A DNA stretch of 64,000 bases from assembly GCF_051201685.1 (NCBI RefSeq), contig NZ_CP179213.1, forward strand, positions 2,108,001 through 2,172,000, in the 5' to 3' direction. Source of the stretch: Luminiphilus sp051201685. GTDB taxonomy: Bacteria > Pseudomonadota > Gammaproteobacteria > Pseudomonadales > Halieaceae. Numbering within the stretch: position 1 is the stretch's first letter; each line of letters begins with the position of its first letter. The notes under the pieces were generated by a model, which ran no database searches, had not been told where the DNA came from, and worked only from the letters and a program-made list of their open reading frames with translations. Positions 8,840-17,374 of this stretch are shown here, in pieces. Made by a program: the position numbers and the translations under genes.

Positions 8840-10672
8840 TCATGGATGCATGGCTCCCAGATACCAGATCGGCGAGCTGTAGGCTCTATCCTGAATATAC
8901 TCGGGCGCTTGCTCGGGCCGTTGGACTCCAAAAAAATTGGCATCTCGGGTTGTCCAGCGTTGCCGAGGCACTTCGATAACCCGGGCGTAATAAACCGCAT
9001 CCTGATCTGCATTAAAAGCGGGATCCACCCAAACCGTCCGCAAAGATGCGCTGCCGTCGACCTCGCTTGGACCGGCGAGTGCAGCATCGTACACCCGCTC
9101 TTGTGGTTCATCCGCTTCGTCGATCCACCCCTTAACAATCTGCAGTGCGTGCAGATCGGGGCCGTCCGGCTCCTTCATGGCCAACACGATAAATACCGGC
9201 GCAGCCGCCCCCGGGGTATCAGGCTCTGATAGTGTCAGCGTTCCTCCCATTGGGACACCTCGCTGGTATCCGATGGTGGAGATAGGCACAGCTAGGAGGT
9301 CGTCCTCTGTAAAATCCCAGCCCCCAAAAAACCGCAGTTGAATTCTTGATCCCGTCGTCGCGTAAACCTCTTTACGCTGGAGCGCATCAAATAGCGCCTC
9401 TCGAGTATTTTCCTTGGCCCAAACTCCGGTAAGCCCTGAAGCACTCAATCGCCAATTCTCATTTAACACCTGCGCCATTTTGGTGAACATACGTTCTGCG
9501 GAGGGCTCTGTGGAACGGAATTTACCGAAAAAATTGTCCTCAGAAACCGCGCTGTAGCCGGTATGAGAATCCGTCGCCCCTATCATCCCAAACTGATAAG
9601 GATTAGCACCCAAACTCCTCCTGTACCTTAGCCCCTGCGCCAAAGCAGAACGCGCATATTCCTGAGGAAACATCCAATCCGCTTTTTCCGCTGTCAGCGC
9701 AATGTTGCCCTCATCCCAGCGCTCAAAATCGGCATAACGGTCATCAGGGGATAACAAGGGGTGCGTCTCAGAATCGCCCTTGACCTGCGTGACCTCCAAA
9801 AGCGGCTCCCAGCGGGCCCTAGTTTCAGCGTATGTCCGACTCAAAGGCACACCGGATAACGTTTGCGGTGCAAACATGCGTCCGTTACTGACATTAGAGT
9901 TGTGGGGAATAGCCAGCACTGAACCATTAACCTGAGATTCGTATCGGGCCATCGCCGCCCACAGGTCCTCCGGATCATTGCTGTCCTGAGACGAAAATGG
10001 CACGTTCTGATCTGCGTAGCCCCGCCCTTCACGATAGAGAACAACCCGGTGCAAGTTGTCTCCAGAAATAGTCGATGTCCACTCGTAAGCGGGAAATGCC
10101 GTGAATAAGTGCGGCTGGTTGTGACGATCAGCCGTTGCCACTGCATCTTGCCAAGCCGCGGACACAACAGCAGGTGGCGTCATTTTTTCGGGGGTAGGAT
10201 TTTGAAACGCGTCAGCAAATGCCATAGTGAGCTCACCCATGCGATCGCTGCGCAAAAGCTTCAGCCAGTCCTCACCGAGGGCCCAGCCTTTCAGCCGCGA
10301 ATCTTCTGCGTCTAACAGCCGGTATACCGATAAATATTCAGCGTGATCACTGACCGCCAGGAAGTCATGGCGATACCTTGGGCGAACTGACATGCCGTTA
10401 CCCGCTCGCACCATTTCACCTCGAGCGAATCGGTAAGCCGTTTCAGGCGTTATTCTGGAGCCCATGGTGTAGGCATCCGCGGAGTTACTGGTGTGCAAGT
10501 GTAAATCTCCCCAGTACAGCTGGGTCCGCGTTGAATCTGAGTTAGGCGAGTAGCTATCACCCGCAATGACTGCCGAGGATATCGCCCCTACAGCAATCGT
10601 TAAGCTCAACTGGGTGACGGCAGCCCGAAAGCTCAGTACCTTTATCACCGCTCGCACCCCATTCAGAACCAT
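8840..10672 (-). CDS. DUF3604 family secreted PHP-like metallohydrolase
   Basis: About 610 residues, with a signal-like hydrophobic N-terminus (to about residue 38). Candidate metal ligands of a PHP-type fold are visible: HLH at 58-60 in WGDLHLHTS, DH at 109-110 in VSDHAEY, His257 in IPHNSN, and D-S-H at 368-370 in GATDSH. The ATG at 10672 overlaps the stop of the Rieske gene (TGATG). A TTG one codon earlier is also possible. The family has no firmly known reaction. Hydrolysis of an ester, lactone or phosphoester outside the cytoplasm is my inference. A paralogue lies at 32273-34210, also downstream of a Rieske gene. Confidence 0.9.
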   Translation of the reverse strand: MVLNGVRAVIKVLSFRAAVTQLSLTIAVGAISSAVIAGDSYSPNSDSTRTQLYWGDLHLHTSNSADAYTMGSRITPETAYRFARGEMVRAGNGMSVRPRYRHDFLAVSDHAEYLSVYRLLDAEDSRLKGWALGEDWLKLLRSDRMGELTMAFADAFQNPTPEKMTPPAVVSAAWQDAVATADRHNQPHLFTAFPAYEWTSTISGDNLHRVVLYREGRGYADQNVPFSSQDSNDPEDLWAAMARYESQVNGSVLAIPHNSNVSNGRMFAPQTLSGVPLSRTYAETRARWEPLLEVTQVKGDSETHPLLSPDDRYADFERWDEGNIALTAEKADWMFPQEYARSALAQGLRYRRSLGANPYQFGMIGATDSHTGYSAVSEDNFFGKFRSTEPSAERMFTKMAQVLNENWRLSASGLTGVWAKENTREALFDALQRKEVYATTGSRIQLRFFGGWDFTEDDLLAVPISTIGYQRGVPMGGTLTLSEPDTPGAAAPVFIVLAMKEPDGPDLHALQIVKGWIDEADEPQERVYDAALAGPSEVDGSASLRTVWVDPAFNADQDAVYYARVIEVPRQRWTTRDANFFGVQRPEQAPEYIQDRAYSSPIWYLGAMHP

Positions 10673-12033
10673 CAAGCCGATGTTATTCCCAACCGCTTCT
10701 CTAGCTCGACATGAAAATGCCGCAAACGCTGCTCCTGTTCACCCCAGAGCTGGCCCTGAAAAGCCTTACTGCTCATGCCCTCCTGAACCGAGGGTAAAAA
10801 CGCCGCGTCTTGGCTCAACACCAAACCCAGACCCGGATCCTCATCTTTGGAGTAACTTTCCGAGGGTGCTCTATTGCGGCCGGTCACATCGGTACCCTCG
10901 GGCAAGCCCATCCAAGCCGGTGGACAGTAGTCGGGATCATCCACAGGAAACATTAAGGTCATCGTGTCGTACCAAAATTTTTGGGGGTCGGTATCGTGTG
11001 GTAGAAAGCGCATGAGAAATATAGCTTCAGGGTGACACCCAATTTGTATGTTGGGAAAAATACCCGTCGCCCAGCTGTCCGACAGCTGCCCGTCGGTAAA
11101 CCGCTCGTAACCCAGTCCCAACCGCTGCGACCGCGCGCGCTTACCCTGCTGAATCGCAGTGCGCACATCTAAAGCAGTGCCGCTAAAAGCATCAGGATCA
11201 ACACCAGCCTCACGCAACATGAACTGCAATCCCTCGTTGACAGTTACCTGGTCGGGAAAGCGCGGACTTGGCTGACCTAGCGGCACAATCATACGACTCG
11301 CGCCCTTTGGGTAAAGATCATATTGGACATTCAGATCACTCATGACGCCCCGTGTTTCTGGATGCACCGCGTGCAGGTGGTAGCTTTCATAAAAAGCTTC
11401 GACCCCTACTTTCCAGTTAGAACACCACTCACTGCGAACGTGTCGAACTACCTTCATCTGATCGATCTGGTAATTTTCTAAATAGCCCTCGGGCAATCCA
11501 AGTTCTTCACCAACAGGCGCTGCGTCCTCATCCATGTTGATAAAAATAAGCCCTGCGTGAACCTCACAACGTGCTCGCTTTAGGCTGGGACGGTGGCTCA
11601 CCACCTCAGGTTTGAAAGTCTCCTCGTCGGTAATACTGCGAAGCGCCCCGCCATTAGTAAAACTCCAGCTGTGAAACGGACAAACAAACACCTTGCGATT
11701 GCCCCGCTCCTCCGACAGCAGGCGCGAGCCCCGATGAGGACAGACGTTATAAAAAGCAACAACGCCCTCCGGCGTATTCGAAATAATGAAGGACTCGTGC
11801 CTAACACGAAATAAAAAGTAATCGCCGCTATTGGGCAGGTCGCTGACCACCCCCGCGAGCAGCCAACTGCGAGTCCACAATTCGTCCCACTCTCGGGCCA
11901 TGTACTCCTGAGAAAAGTAGCCGCTTTTATCGTGAATCGCTGTGCCGTTATCAATATCAGGCTGTTTAGCCTCCAAACAATCGACGGGGGCGTCGGGGTT
12001 GATGACCGCTGTTGGTATCAATTTACTGTTCAC
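10672..12033 (-). CDS. Rieske non-heme iron oxygenase, alpha subunit (A)
   Basis: A 453-residue oxygenase starting at GTG 12033 with AAGGAG six bases upstream. The Rieske cluster ligands are Cys98, His100, Cys118 and His121 (CPHRG and CPFHSW). The mononuclear iron site shows H-x4-H in ESYHLHAVH. It would hydroxylate or demethylate the substrate using electrons from a ferredoxin. No beta subunit or reductase is next to it. It is followed with a one-base overlap by a DUF3604 gene and preceded by DUF35 and thiolase-fold genes, a set also found at 28476-34210. Confidence 0.94.
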   Translation of the reverse strand: MNSKLIPTAVINPDAPVDCLEAKQPDIDNGTAIHDKSGYFSQEYMAREWDELWTRSWLLAGVVSDLPNSGDYFLFRVRHESFIISNTPEGVVAFYNVCPHRGSRLLSEERGNRKVFVCPFHSWSFTNGGALRSITDEETFKPEVVSHRPSLKRARCEVHAGLIFINMDEDAAPVGEELGLPEGYLENYQIDQMKVVRHVRSEWCSNWKVGVEAFYESYHLHAVHPETRGVMSDLNVQYDLYPKGASRMIVPLGQPSPRFPDQVTVNEGLQFMLREAGVDPDAFSGTALDVRTAIQQGKRARSQRLGLGYERFTDGQLSDSWATGIFPNIQIGCHPEAIFLMRFLPHDTDPQKFWYDTMTLMFPVDDPDYCPPAWMGLPEGTDVTGRNRAPSESYSKDEDPGLGLVLSQDAAFLPSVQEGMSSKAFQGQLWGEQEQRLRHFHVELEKRLGITSA

Positions 12034-12060
12034 ACACGTCTCCTTATTTATGATGAGTAT

Positions 12061-12453
12061 TTATCGGCTCGCCAGTGCCGGTGTAAAAACGGGCCTGATG
12101 TCAGCCCCTCCCACCGGGCGAAATGCCACAGTTACGGCCATACCACTAGCCACTTGATCGGGCTCCACATCAACGACGTGACTCATCATCGTTACGCCCT
12201 CTTCCAATGTAATCAGTGCAACGATATAAGGTGCTGAAAAGTCTGCCGAGACGCCTCTTCGGACCACGCTATAGCTCGACACTTTTCCTTGACCCGATGC
12301 CACAATCCATTGGCTATGCTCACTGCCACAGTGCTTACAAACGACTCTTGGATAAAACTGGTGGGCACCGCAATCCCCACATTGTTGAATGCGCAACTGA
12401 CCTTCCGCGACACCGTCAAAATAAACCTGATTCAGCTGATCAACCCCGGCCAT
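12061..12453 (-). CDS. DUF35 OB-fold / zinc-ribbon protein, partner of the thiolase-fold enzyme
   Basis: 130 residues. A zinc ribbon with Cys25, Cys28, Cys39 and Cys42 is followed by an OB-fold region. AGGAG precedes the ATG at 12453. DUF35 proteins bind acyl-CoA and form complexes with SCP-x-type thiolases or aldolases, as known for steroid side-chain aldolases. It lies 12 bases after the thiolase-fold gene, which supports a complex of the two. Confidence 0.9.
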   Translation of the reverse strand: MAGVDQLNQVYFDGVAEGQLRIQQCGDCGAHQFYPRVVCKHCGSEHSQWIVASGQGKVSSYSVVRRGVSADFSAPYIVALITLEEGVTMMSHVVDVEPDQVASGMAVTVAFRPVGGADIRPVFTPALASR

Positions 12454-12465
12454 CTTTTGCTCCTA

Positions 12466-13626
12466 TTAATTTGCTCTTCCAAGCACCACCGTCGCGTGAC
12501 TAGACATAATGCCACCCTGAGCGTGCAGCAATGTGTGTTCAAGATGTGCAAGCTGACGCGTTCCGGCTGCCCCACGGTACTGACGAACAGCTTCGGTCAA
12601 TCCAAACATGGCGCCGGGATTTCCGGGGTGACAATGCGACAGCATGCCCCCGTGAGTGTTGACGGGCAGTGCGCCACCGGGCCGTGTCGCACCACTGGCC
12701 AAAAAATCACCGCCAGCGCCTTTGTCACAGAAACCAAGGTCCTCGAGTTGTATCAGCAAAGCCGGTGAAAAGCAGTCGTAAAGCTGCGCCAGCTCGATAT
12801 CAGACGGCTCAATGCCCGCCTGCTCGAATGCGGCCTTACCAGAGTCGACAGCAGCCGACCTAGTCAGATCTGTCGCCTGACTGATGTGCTCGTAATGGTG
12901 CCCCTCACCGTACCCCTTCAATAGGACCGGAGTATGGGGCAGATCGCGCGCACGCTCGCGAGTCGTCAGGACCACCGCAGCGCCACCATCAGAGACGATA
13001 GAGCAATCGAGTAGCTTTAACGGGTCTGCGATGGGTTTGGAGGCCAAGACTTCATCGACAGTAACCCGCTCGCGATACTGTGCAGTTGGGTTTTCGTGCG
13101 CCCAAGTCCTCGACGAGACCATGGCCTCGGCAAACTGTGCCTCGGTGGTACCGAAAGTATCCATGTGCGCGCGCGCTATTAATGCATAGTAGGCCGGTAC
13201 CGTCGGGCCGTAGGGCTGCTCAAAGTGCGGATGTCCTGAGCTGGACTGCACTGCCATCGCACGATCCCTAGTCATAAAACTTCGCATGCTATCTGCCATG
13301 GACACCACCACAGTCGTGGCCAGCCCAGTCTGGATAGCTGCTGCGGCATAGCGCAAAGCCGTATAAGTTGTGCCGCCTCCTGTGCCAACGCTCAAACAAT
13401 GGCTTGGGGTGAGTCCCGCGTACTCAGCGGTAGCTTCGGCGTGATACATGACCGGAGTAACCAATGAATTACAGGTAATCAATCCATCAATCGCACTGGC
13501 ATCAAGGCCGGCATCGGCAATAGCCCCCAGAGCTGCCTGCACCCCCAGTGCCATAGGGCCGCGATCAGCGACGATTCCAAGGTCTGTTTCAAAACTTCCA
13601 ACTATCGCAACATTTGAGAGATCCAT
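12466..13626 (-). CDS. SCP-x-type thiolase-fold protein, probable CoA-dependent aldolase
   Basis: A 386-residue member of the thiolase superfamily (lipid-transfer-protein thiolase group). Where the paralogue at 28904-30049 has the nucleophilic Cys (NGCATGGSS), this one reads VGTGGGTT at 80-87 without Cys, so ordinary thiolysis is doubtful. Thiolase-fold retro-aldolases that work with DUF35 proteins are the best comparison. The YDCF and HGGMLSHCHPG segments of the C-terminal half are kept. Neighbours are a MaoC-type hydratase pair upstream and DUF35 downstream: hydration, then carbon-carbon cleavage (inference). Confidence 0.88.
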   Translation of the reverse strand: MDLSNVAIVGSFETDLGIVADRGPMALGVQAALGAIADAGLDASAIDGLITCNSLVTPVMYHAEATAEYAGLTPSHCLSVGTGGGTTYTALRYAAAAIQTGLATTVVVSMADSMRSFMTRDRAMAVQSSSGHPHFEQPYGPTVPAYYALIARAHMDTFGTTEAQFAEAMVSSRTWAHENPTAQYRERVTVDEVLASKPIADPLKLLDCSIVSDGGAAVVLTTRERARDLPHTPVLLKGYGEGHHYEHISQATDLTRSAAVDSGKAAFEQAGIEPSDIELAQLYDCFSPALLIQLEDLGFCDKGAGGDFLASGATRPGGALPVNTHGGMLSHCHPGNPGAMFGLTEAVRQYRGAAGTRQLAHLEHTLLHAQGGIMSSHATVVLGRAN

Positions 13627-13629
13627 GGG

Positions 13630-14046
13630 TCAGTCCGCCGCTGCAAATAACTTTGCACCAATCGTTCCCGGCGCGACAACTTCACCGGCCTCGTTGCGGA
13701 TGCCTACTTCGAGCTCTAATGTGCCACTCGCCGCATCATAGGCGGTTACTGCGGCCGTCGCCGTCAGTGTCTCACCCACATAGGTAGCACCTCGGTTTGA
13801 GTAGGACACTGAAGTGATCATGCCCGCGTCACCCAGCCATTCATCGACTGTCTGGTGCAGCCAGTCTCCCAGCATGGGACCTGCAAGCACTAGGCCGGGA
13901 TACCCCTCAACCTCAATTGCATAGGGCAGGTCAAAGTGAATGCGGTGGCCATTCCAAAGTGATGCGTTGTAAAGCATGAGCTGAACGTTGTCGGGTGTGT
14001 ATTGTCGTTCTGGCAGCACCGCACCAATCGCAGGTTCTGGGGTCAT
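13630..14046 (-). CDS. MaoC/HTD2-like hotdog hydratase subunit
   Basis: 138 residues of hotdog fold. NGHRIHFDLPYA near 32-43 matches the hydratase-helix signature of HTD2/mesaconyl-CoA hydratase-like proteins (RIHyD). Its ATG overlaps the stop of the next upstream gene, which encodes the FAS1-type dehydratase half. The two would form one enoyl-CoA hydratase with one active half. It precedes the thiolase-fold gene by 3 bases. Confidence 0.88.
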   Translation of the reverse strand: MTPEPAIGAVLPERQYTPDNVQLMLYNASLWNGHRIHFDLPYAIEVEGYPGLVLAGPMLGDWLHQTVDEWLGDAGMITSVSYSNRGATYVGETLTATAAVTAYDAASGTLELEVGIRNEAGEVVAPGTIGAKLFAAAD

Positions 14047-14498
14047 CGCAAAATCCTCGTAGTTTTTTCACGAATCACCAGTTCATCATCGTCGTTTCGG
14101 ATATCCATAATAATCTCGTAAAAAATAAGCGATCCAGAGCGCCCCGCTTTTTCATAAATCGCGGTGAGCGTGCGCACCGAGGTCAGCCAGTCCCCCGGGC
14201 GAATTGGCATTAGATACTCAATGTCCAGCCCCCCCGCCATGGCACGTTCCAGCGGAAATTTCGGCAGCAAGGTATCGATAGATACACCATCGGGAGTTAG
14301 CTGATCGAGCTCAACAACATCCCAAAACAGCGGCACATGAAACATGGGGGGGGCGACGTCACCATCGAGGTACTTGCGCTGGCGGTTACCCGTGGCGACC
14401 GCATATTTGCGAATATCACGGCGAGTAACAATCTCTCGCTGAGGTTTACTCTGCCGTCCAATGTTAGTCAGTAACTCAGCGGAAATTAACCCGGTCAT
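14043..14498 (-). CDS. MaoC-like N-terminal dehydratase (FAS1-type) subunit
   Basis: 151 residues from the ATG at 14498, which overlaps the CoA ligase stop as ATGA. An upstream start at 14522 would sit inside the ligase gene. YAVATGNRQ and APPMFHVPLFWD are typical of the non-catalytic hotdog half of two-domain hydratases. It is the expected partner of the protein at 13630-14046. Confidence 0.88.
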   Translation of the reverse strand: MTGLISAELLTNIGRQSKPQREIVTRRDIRKYAVATGNRQRKYLDGDVAPPMFHVPLFWDVVELDQLTPDGVSIDTLLPKFPLERAMAGGLDIEYLMPIRPGDWLTSVRTLTAIYEKAGRSGSLIFYEIIMDIRNDDDELVIREKTTRILR

Positions 14499-16051
14499 AC
14501 GCTGCGCTCCTGCACTTGCCAATAGGGGTCACGCAACTCGCGCTTCAGTATTTTCCCTGTGGGCGCCTTGGGAAGTGCCTCTACAAAATCTACACTTTTA
14601 GGTTTTTGATACGAGGCTAAATGCTCGCTGGCTACGGCAATGATCTCTGCCGCTGTGGCCGTGTGGTCTGGCTTCAGGACGACGACCGCCTTTACCGCCT
14701 CGCCCCAGGTGTCATCGGGGATACCGAATACCGCCGACTCTAAGACGGCGGGATGCTGATGAATGGCAGCTTCCACCTGCGTACTGTAAATATTTTCTCC
14801 TCCTGAGATGATCATGTCTTTGGCGCGGTCGACAATAAACAGATAACCCTCTGCATCCCAGACCGCTATGTCACCGGTCCACATCCAACCATCTCGCAGT
14901 ATTTCAGCCGAGAGCTCTGGTCGCTGCCAGTAACCCACCATATTGGCCTCGGAACGCACGACAATTTCTCCTGGCGTCTGACTATCTCGGGGGACACAAA
15001 CTCCTGATGGATCCACTACCTGAACCTCGGTGACAAAACCAGGACGACCACAAGAGCTTAGGCGCTCACTATGACGCCCTGCCAACGCGTCAATATGATC
15101 TTCTTGTGTCAAAAAAGTCATGGTCATACCCTCGGTCTGACCGTATCCCTGAATCAATGTGCAGGGAAACGCTTTCATCGCCGCCTCCACCACTGAGCGG
15201 GGCATGGGCCCGCCGCCGTACTGGAAATTACGCAAGCTACTGAGATCGTAGTCAGAAAAGCCCTCAACAGCCATCATCCAGTTGATCATCGTTGTGATGC
15301 CTAAGAAGGCTGAAACCCGCTCTCGCTGAATCACCTCAAGTGCAAGCTTCGCCTCAAAATTTATCAAAACAACGGGACAACCGTGGGCCATATAGTTCAT
15401 CGCCAGAGCTACAGGAATGTGGAACATTTGGCCCGTCAGCATGTAAACATCTGTAGGCACGATTCGCTCAGCGACGGTTTGATTGATCATTCCCATGTAG
15501 AGCGAGTGATGCGTATGCAATGCGCCCTTGGAAAGCCCGGTGGTGCCCCCCGTGTAAAGGATGAGTACGGGATCGTCGGCAGAAACATGTGCAGCTGCAG
15601 CCGGTTCATCGCTTGATGCTTCTGCGATCAGACGTTCGTAGTCATCCTTAGGTTGATCCTCAAAAATAAACCAATGATCAATGTGAATTTTCTGGCGTAG
15701 GCGTTCAGCCATGTCCCGATACTCGGATGACACGACAATGACACGGGGTTCGCCGTCTTCAAGTAGGCGCAGCATTTCCACGTCACTGAGACGCCAGTTC
15801 AAGGGCAATGCAATCAACCCGCAACGCGCGACACCGTAAAATACTTCCATGTACTGAATACAGTTTTTGGACAGGATGGCTACTCGGTCACCCTTGGACA
15901 ACCCAAGGTCATCTCGCAACGCGTTGGCGAGTCGCCTAACGCGCTCGTCTAGTTCGCCAAAAGTTATTCGACGCTCATTGGGGACATCCACTAATGCCTC
16001 TCTCTGAGGCTCTAGGCTCGCAGTTTTTGCGGGGATTCTTCCAATATTCAT
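14495..16051 (-). CDS. AMP-forming acyl-CoA synthetase (CoA ligase) 1
   Basis: 518 residues from the ATG at 16051. A longer frame to 16087 overlaps the upstream gene and is not preferred. The ATP loop YTGGTTGLSKG is at 166-176, the hinge TGD and the DRAKDMIISGGENI segment follow, and the lysine motif TGKILKREL is near the C-terminus. It would activate a carboxylic acid intermediate as its CoA thioester. It stands at the head of a hydratase and thiolase-fold set in the same operon. Confidence 0.93.
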   Translation of the reverse strand: MNIGRIPAKTASLEPQREALVDVPNERRITFGELDERVRRLANALRDDLGLSKGDRVAILSKNCIQYMEVFYGVARCGLIALPLNWRLSDVEMLRLLEDGEPRVIVVSSEYRDMAERLRQKIHIDHWFIFEDQPKDDYERLIAEASSDEPAAAAHVSADDPVLILYTGGTTGLSKGALHTHHSLYMGMINQTVAERIVPTDVYMLTGQMFHIPVALAMNYMAHGCPVVLINFEAKLALEVIQRERVSAFLGITTMINWMMAVEGFSDYDLSSLRNFQYGGGPMPRSVVEAAMKAFPCTLIQGYGQTEGMTMTFLTQEDHIDALAGRHSERLSSCGRPGFVTEVQVVDPSGVCVPRDSQTPGEIVVRSEANMVGYWQRPELSAEILRDGWMWTGDIAVWDAEGYLFIVDRAKDMIISGGENIYSTQVEAAIHQHPAVLESAVFGIPDDTWGEAVKAVVVLKPDHTATAAEIIAVASEHLASYQKPKSVDFVEALPKAPTGKILKRELRDPYWQVQERSV

Positions 16052-16061
16052 GCGCGAGCCC

Positions 16062-16490
16062 TCAGTAGGCACTGTCCAGATCAACATGGCGAGTTGCTAT
16101 GCGCCAATGGTTGTCGACCTGACGAACCGTATCGCGATATAGACCCGTACTGAGCAACTTTGTTTTGCCCTCTTCAGTAGCGAATAAGGTGAGATTAGAC
16201 GTCACCTCAACAACGTCTTCCGACGTTGAGAAAAAGCAGTTCGAAACAACATGTCGTCGCACGTCATTTTGGGATGCCATCGCATCACGGTACAACTGCA
16301 TGACGTTGTCGCGTCCCTCAAAAGGTCCCACAAGGTCGCCACCAGCGATGCACAAACTCATAACGGCATCCTCACAGAGGCCTGATTCGAGCAATTCAAG
16401 GTCACGTTGATCATAGGCATATGAGGCCCTCGCGAGTAATTCAGTAATAGCAATCTTGTCATCAGCAGACAGCATTGTTGGGCACTCCAT
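16062..16490 (-). CDS. SnoaL-like (NTF2-fold) protein
   Basis: Up to 142 residues of the cone-shaped NTF2 fold. It starts ITELLARASYAYDQRDLELL and ends with a WRIATRHVD strand, as in SnoaL-like enzymes and in the small subunits of aromatic ring-hydroxylating oxygenases. The ATG at 16490 or the one five codons on (with GGAG upstream) could start it. It is first in the eleven-gene operon. It may be a beta-like partner of the Rieske oxygenase or an isomerase/hydratase. The sequence does not decide. Confidence 0.85.
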   Translation of the reverse strand: MECPTMLSADDKIAITELLARASYAYDQRDLELLESGLCEDAVMSLCIAGGDLVGPFEGRDNVMQLYRDAMASQNDVRRHVVSNCFFSTSEDVVEVTSNLTLFATEEGKTKLLSTGLYRDTVRQVDNHWRIATRHVDLDSAY

Positions 16491-16790
16491 TTTCTTTGAA
16501 AAGATCCACTGTTTGAGAATCAGTGGGTTTAAACGTGAGGAAAACAGGCTGGAGGCCCTGACAGAAAAAACGAGTCAGAGGCGCTACCCGATCCGAGGCA
16601 ACCGAACTATTTTTGGCTGTCTCGCCGAATTCAGGCACCTACTGCAATCCTCAATAATCGCCGCGTCCACGCACCTAACAGTATGGGGACGTTTTTATTT
16701 ATAGCCCCAGCCTTCGCTAGCCGTAAGCCCCAAGACCGACATTCTTATTCATCTAAATATTCGGCGGTCTCCGTCAAGAGTATTACGGTT

Positions 16791-16807
16791 ACTTGTGCCG
16801 AACAAGT
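16791..16807. promoter_or_regulatory. Palindromic operator-like site, motif 2
   Basis: ACTTGT-GCCGA-ACAAGT, a 17-base inverted repeat. It differs from the site at 53460-53476 at only two positions. It lies 300 bases before the operon start at 16490. Confidence 0.6.
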
Positions 16808-16828
16808 CTGACAGGAAAGTTGGCGCAG

Positions 16829-16848
16829 AAGCCCCTAGACTGGGGCTT
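16829..16848 (-). terminator. Stem-loop after the VOC gene, possible terminator
   Basis: AAGCCCC and GGGGCTT pair around a six-base loop, 20 bases past the VOC stop. There is no T run on the minus strand, so termination is uncertain. Confidence 0.45.
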
Positions 16849-16867
16849 GGGGAACCTTGAGAGTTTA

Positions 16868-17332
16868 TTATTCGGTGGCGGTTACCCACTCAGCGATCAC
16901 AGGCTGTAGTGCTGTACCTACTAACTCAATGATCAAGCCGCCATTGGGTGGCGTTAAATAGCAAATTAGGCCAAAGCCATCATCGGGCGAGGCACCCGCG
17001 GCTAACGCCCTCCAACCCTGCGATTGAAGGGTATTTGCGGCGTCAGCTAAGTCCTCAGTCCAAAAACCGATATGACGACTATCTGGTAATTGAGCAGGGT
17101 CGTAAAATGGCGAGCTACCTTGACACAGCTCGAGGTGTACCGGGCCTTCTCTGCTGTAGCATGCATGAACCACTATTTCGTGCTCCCCTGCTTCTGGCGT
17201 CCAAAAAGGCAGAGGGTCAAAGCTTCGTACCGGGCTCCATTCGACGCCCAGGCTCTGACCGAGAGAGTCTCGCGCCGAGTGGATATCTGCTACTGCGATA
17301 CCGTTGTGAAAACAATCACTCATTTTTAACAT
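16868..17332 (-). CDS. VOC (glyoxalase/dioxygenase fold) family protein
   Basis: 154 residues with two beta-alpha-beta modules: FHNGIAVADIHSARD at the N-terminus, HLELCQG in the middle, RHIGFWTEDLADAAN starting the second module, and NGGLIIELVG near the end. Metal ligands of the fold are plausible (His, Glu) but not certain. It is last in the unit CurA reductase, P450, VOC. Glyoxalase, epimerase or extradiol dioxygenase activity are all possible in the fold. Its short length argues against ring cleavage. Start at 17332 or three codons later. Confidence 0.82.
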   Translation of the reverse strand: MLKMSDCFHNGIAVADIHSARDSLGQSLGVEWSPVRSFDPLPFWTPEAGEHEIVVHACYSREGPVHLELCQGSSPFYDPAQLPDSRHIGFWTEDLADAANTLQSQGWRALAAGASPDDGFGLICYLTPPNGGLIIELVGTALQPVIAEWVTATE

Positions 17333-17374
17333 ACACTCCCTCCTCGGGATCGTCGACGGTGCTTTACGAAGGGC

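Larger units (their letters stand above)
16491..16867. other. Promoter gap upstream of the eleven-gene operon
   Basis: No gene is visible. It holds the palindrome at 16791-16807 and a stem-loop at 16829-16848. A promoter for the gene starting at 16490 should lie here, but I see no strong pair of boxes. Confidence 0.6.

Noticed and set aside
8812..9138. N-terminal extension of the GST at 8107
   Set aside because: It overlaps the DUF3604 gene in another frame and adds residues unlike any GST. The ATG at 8811 fits the family start.
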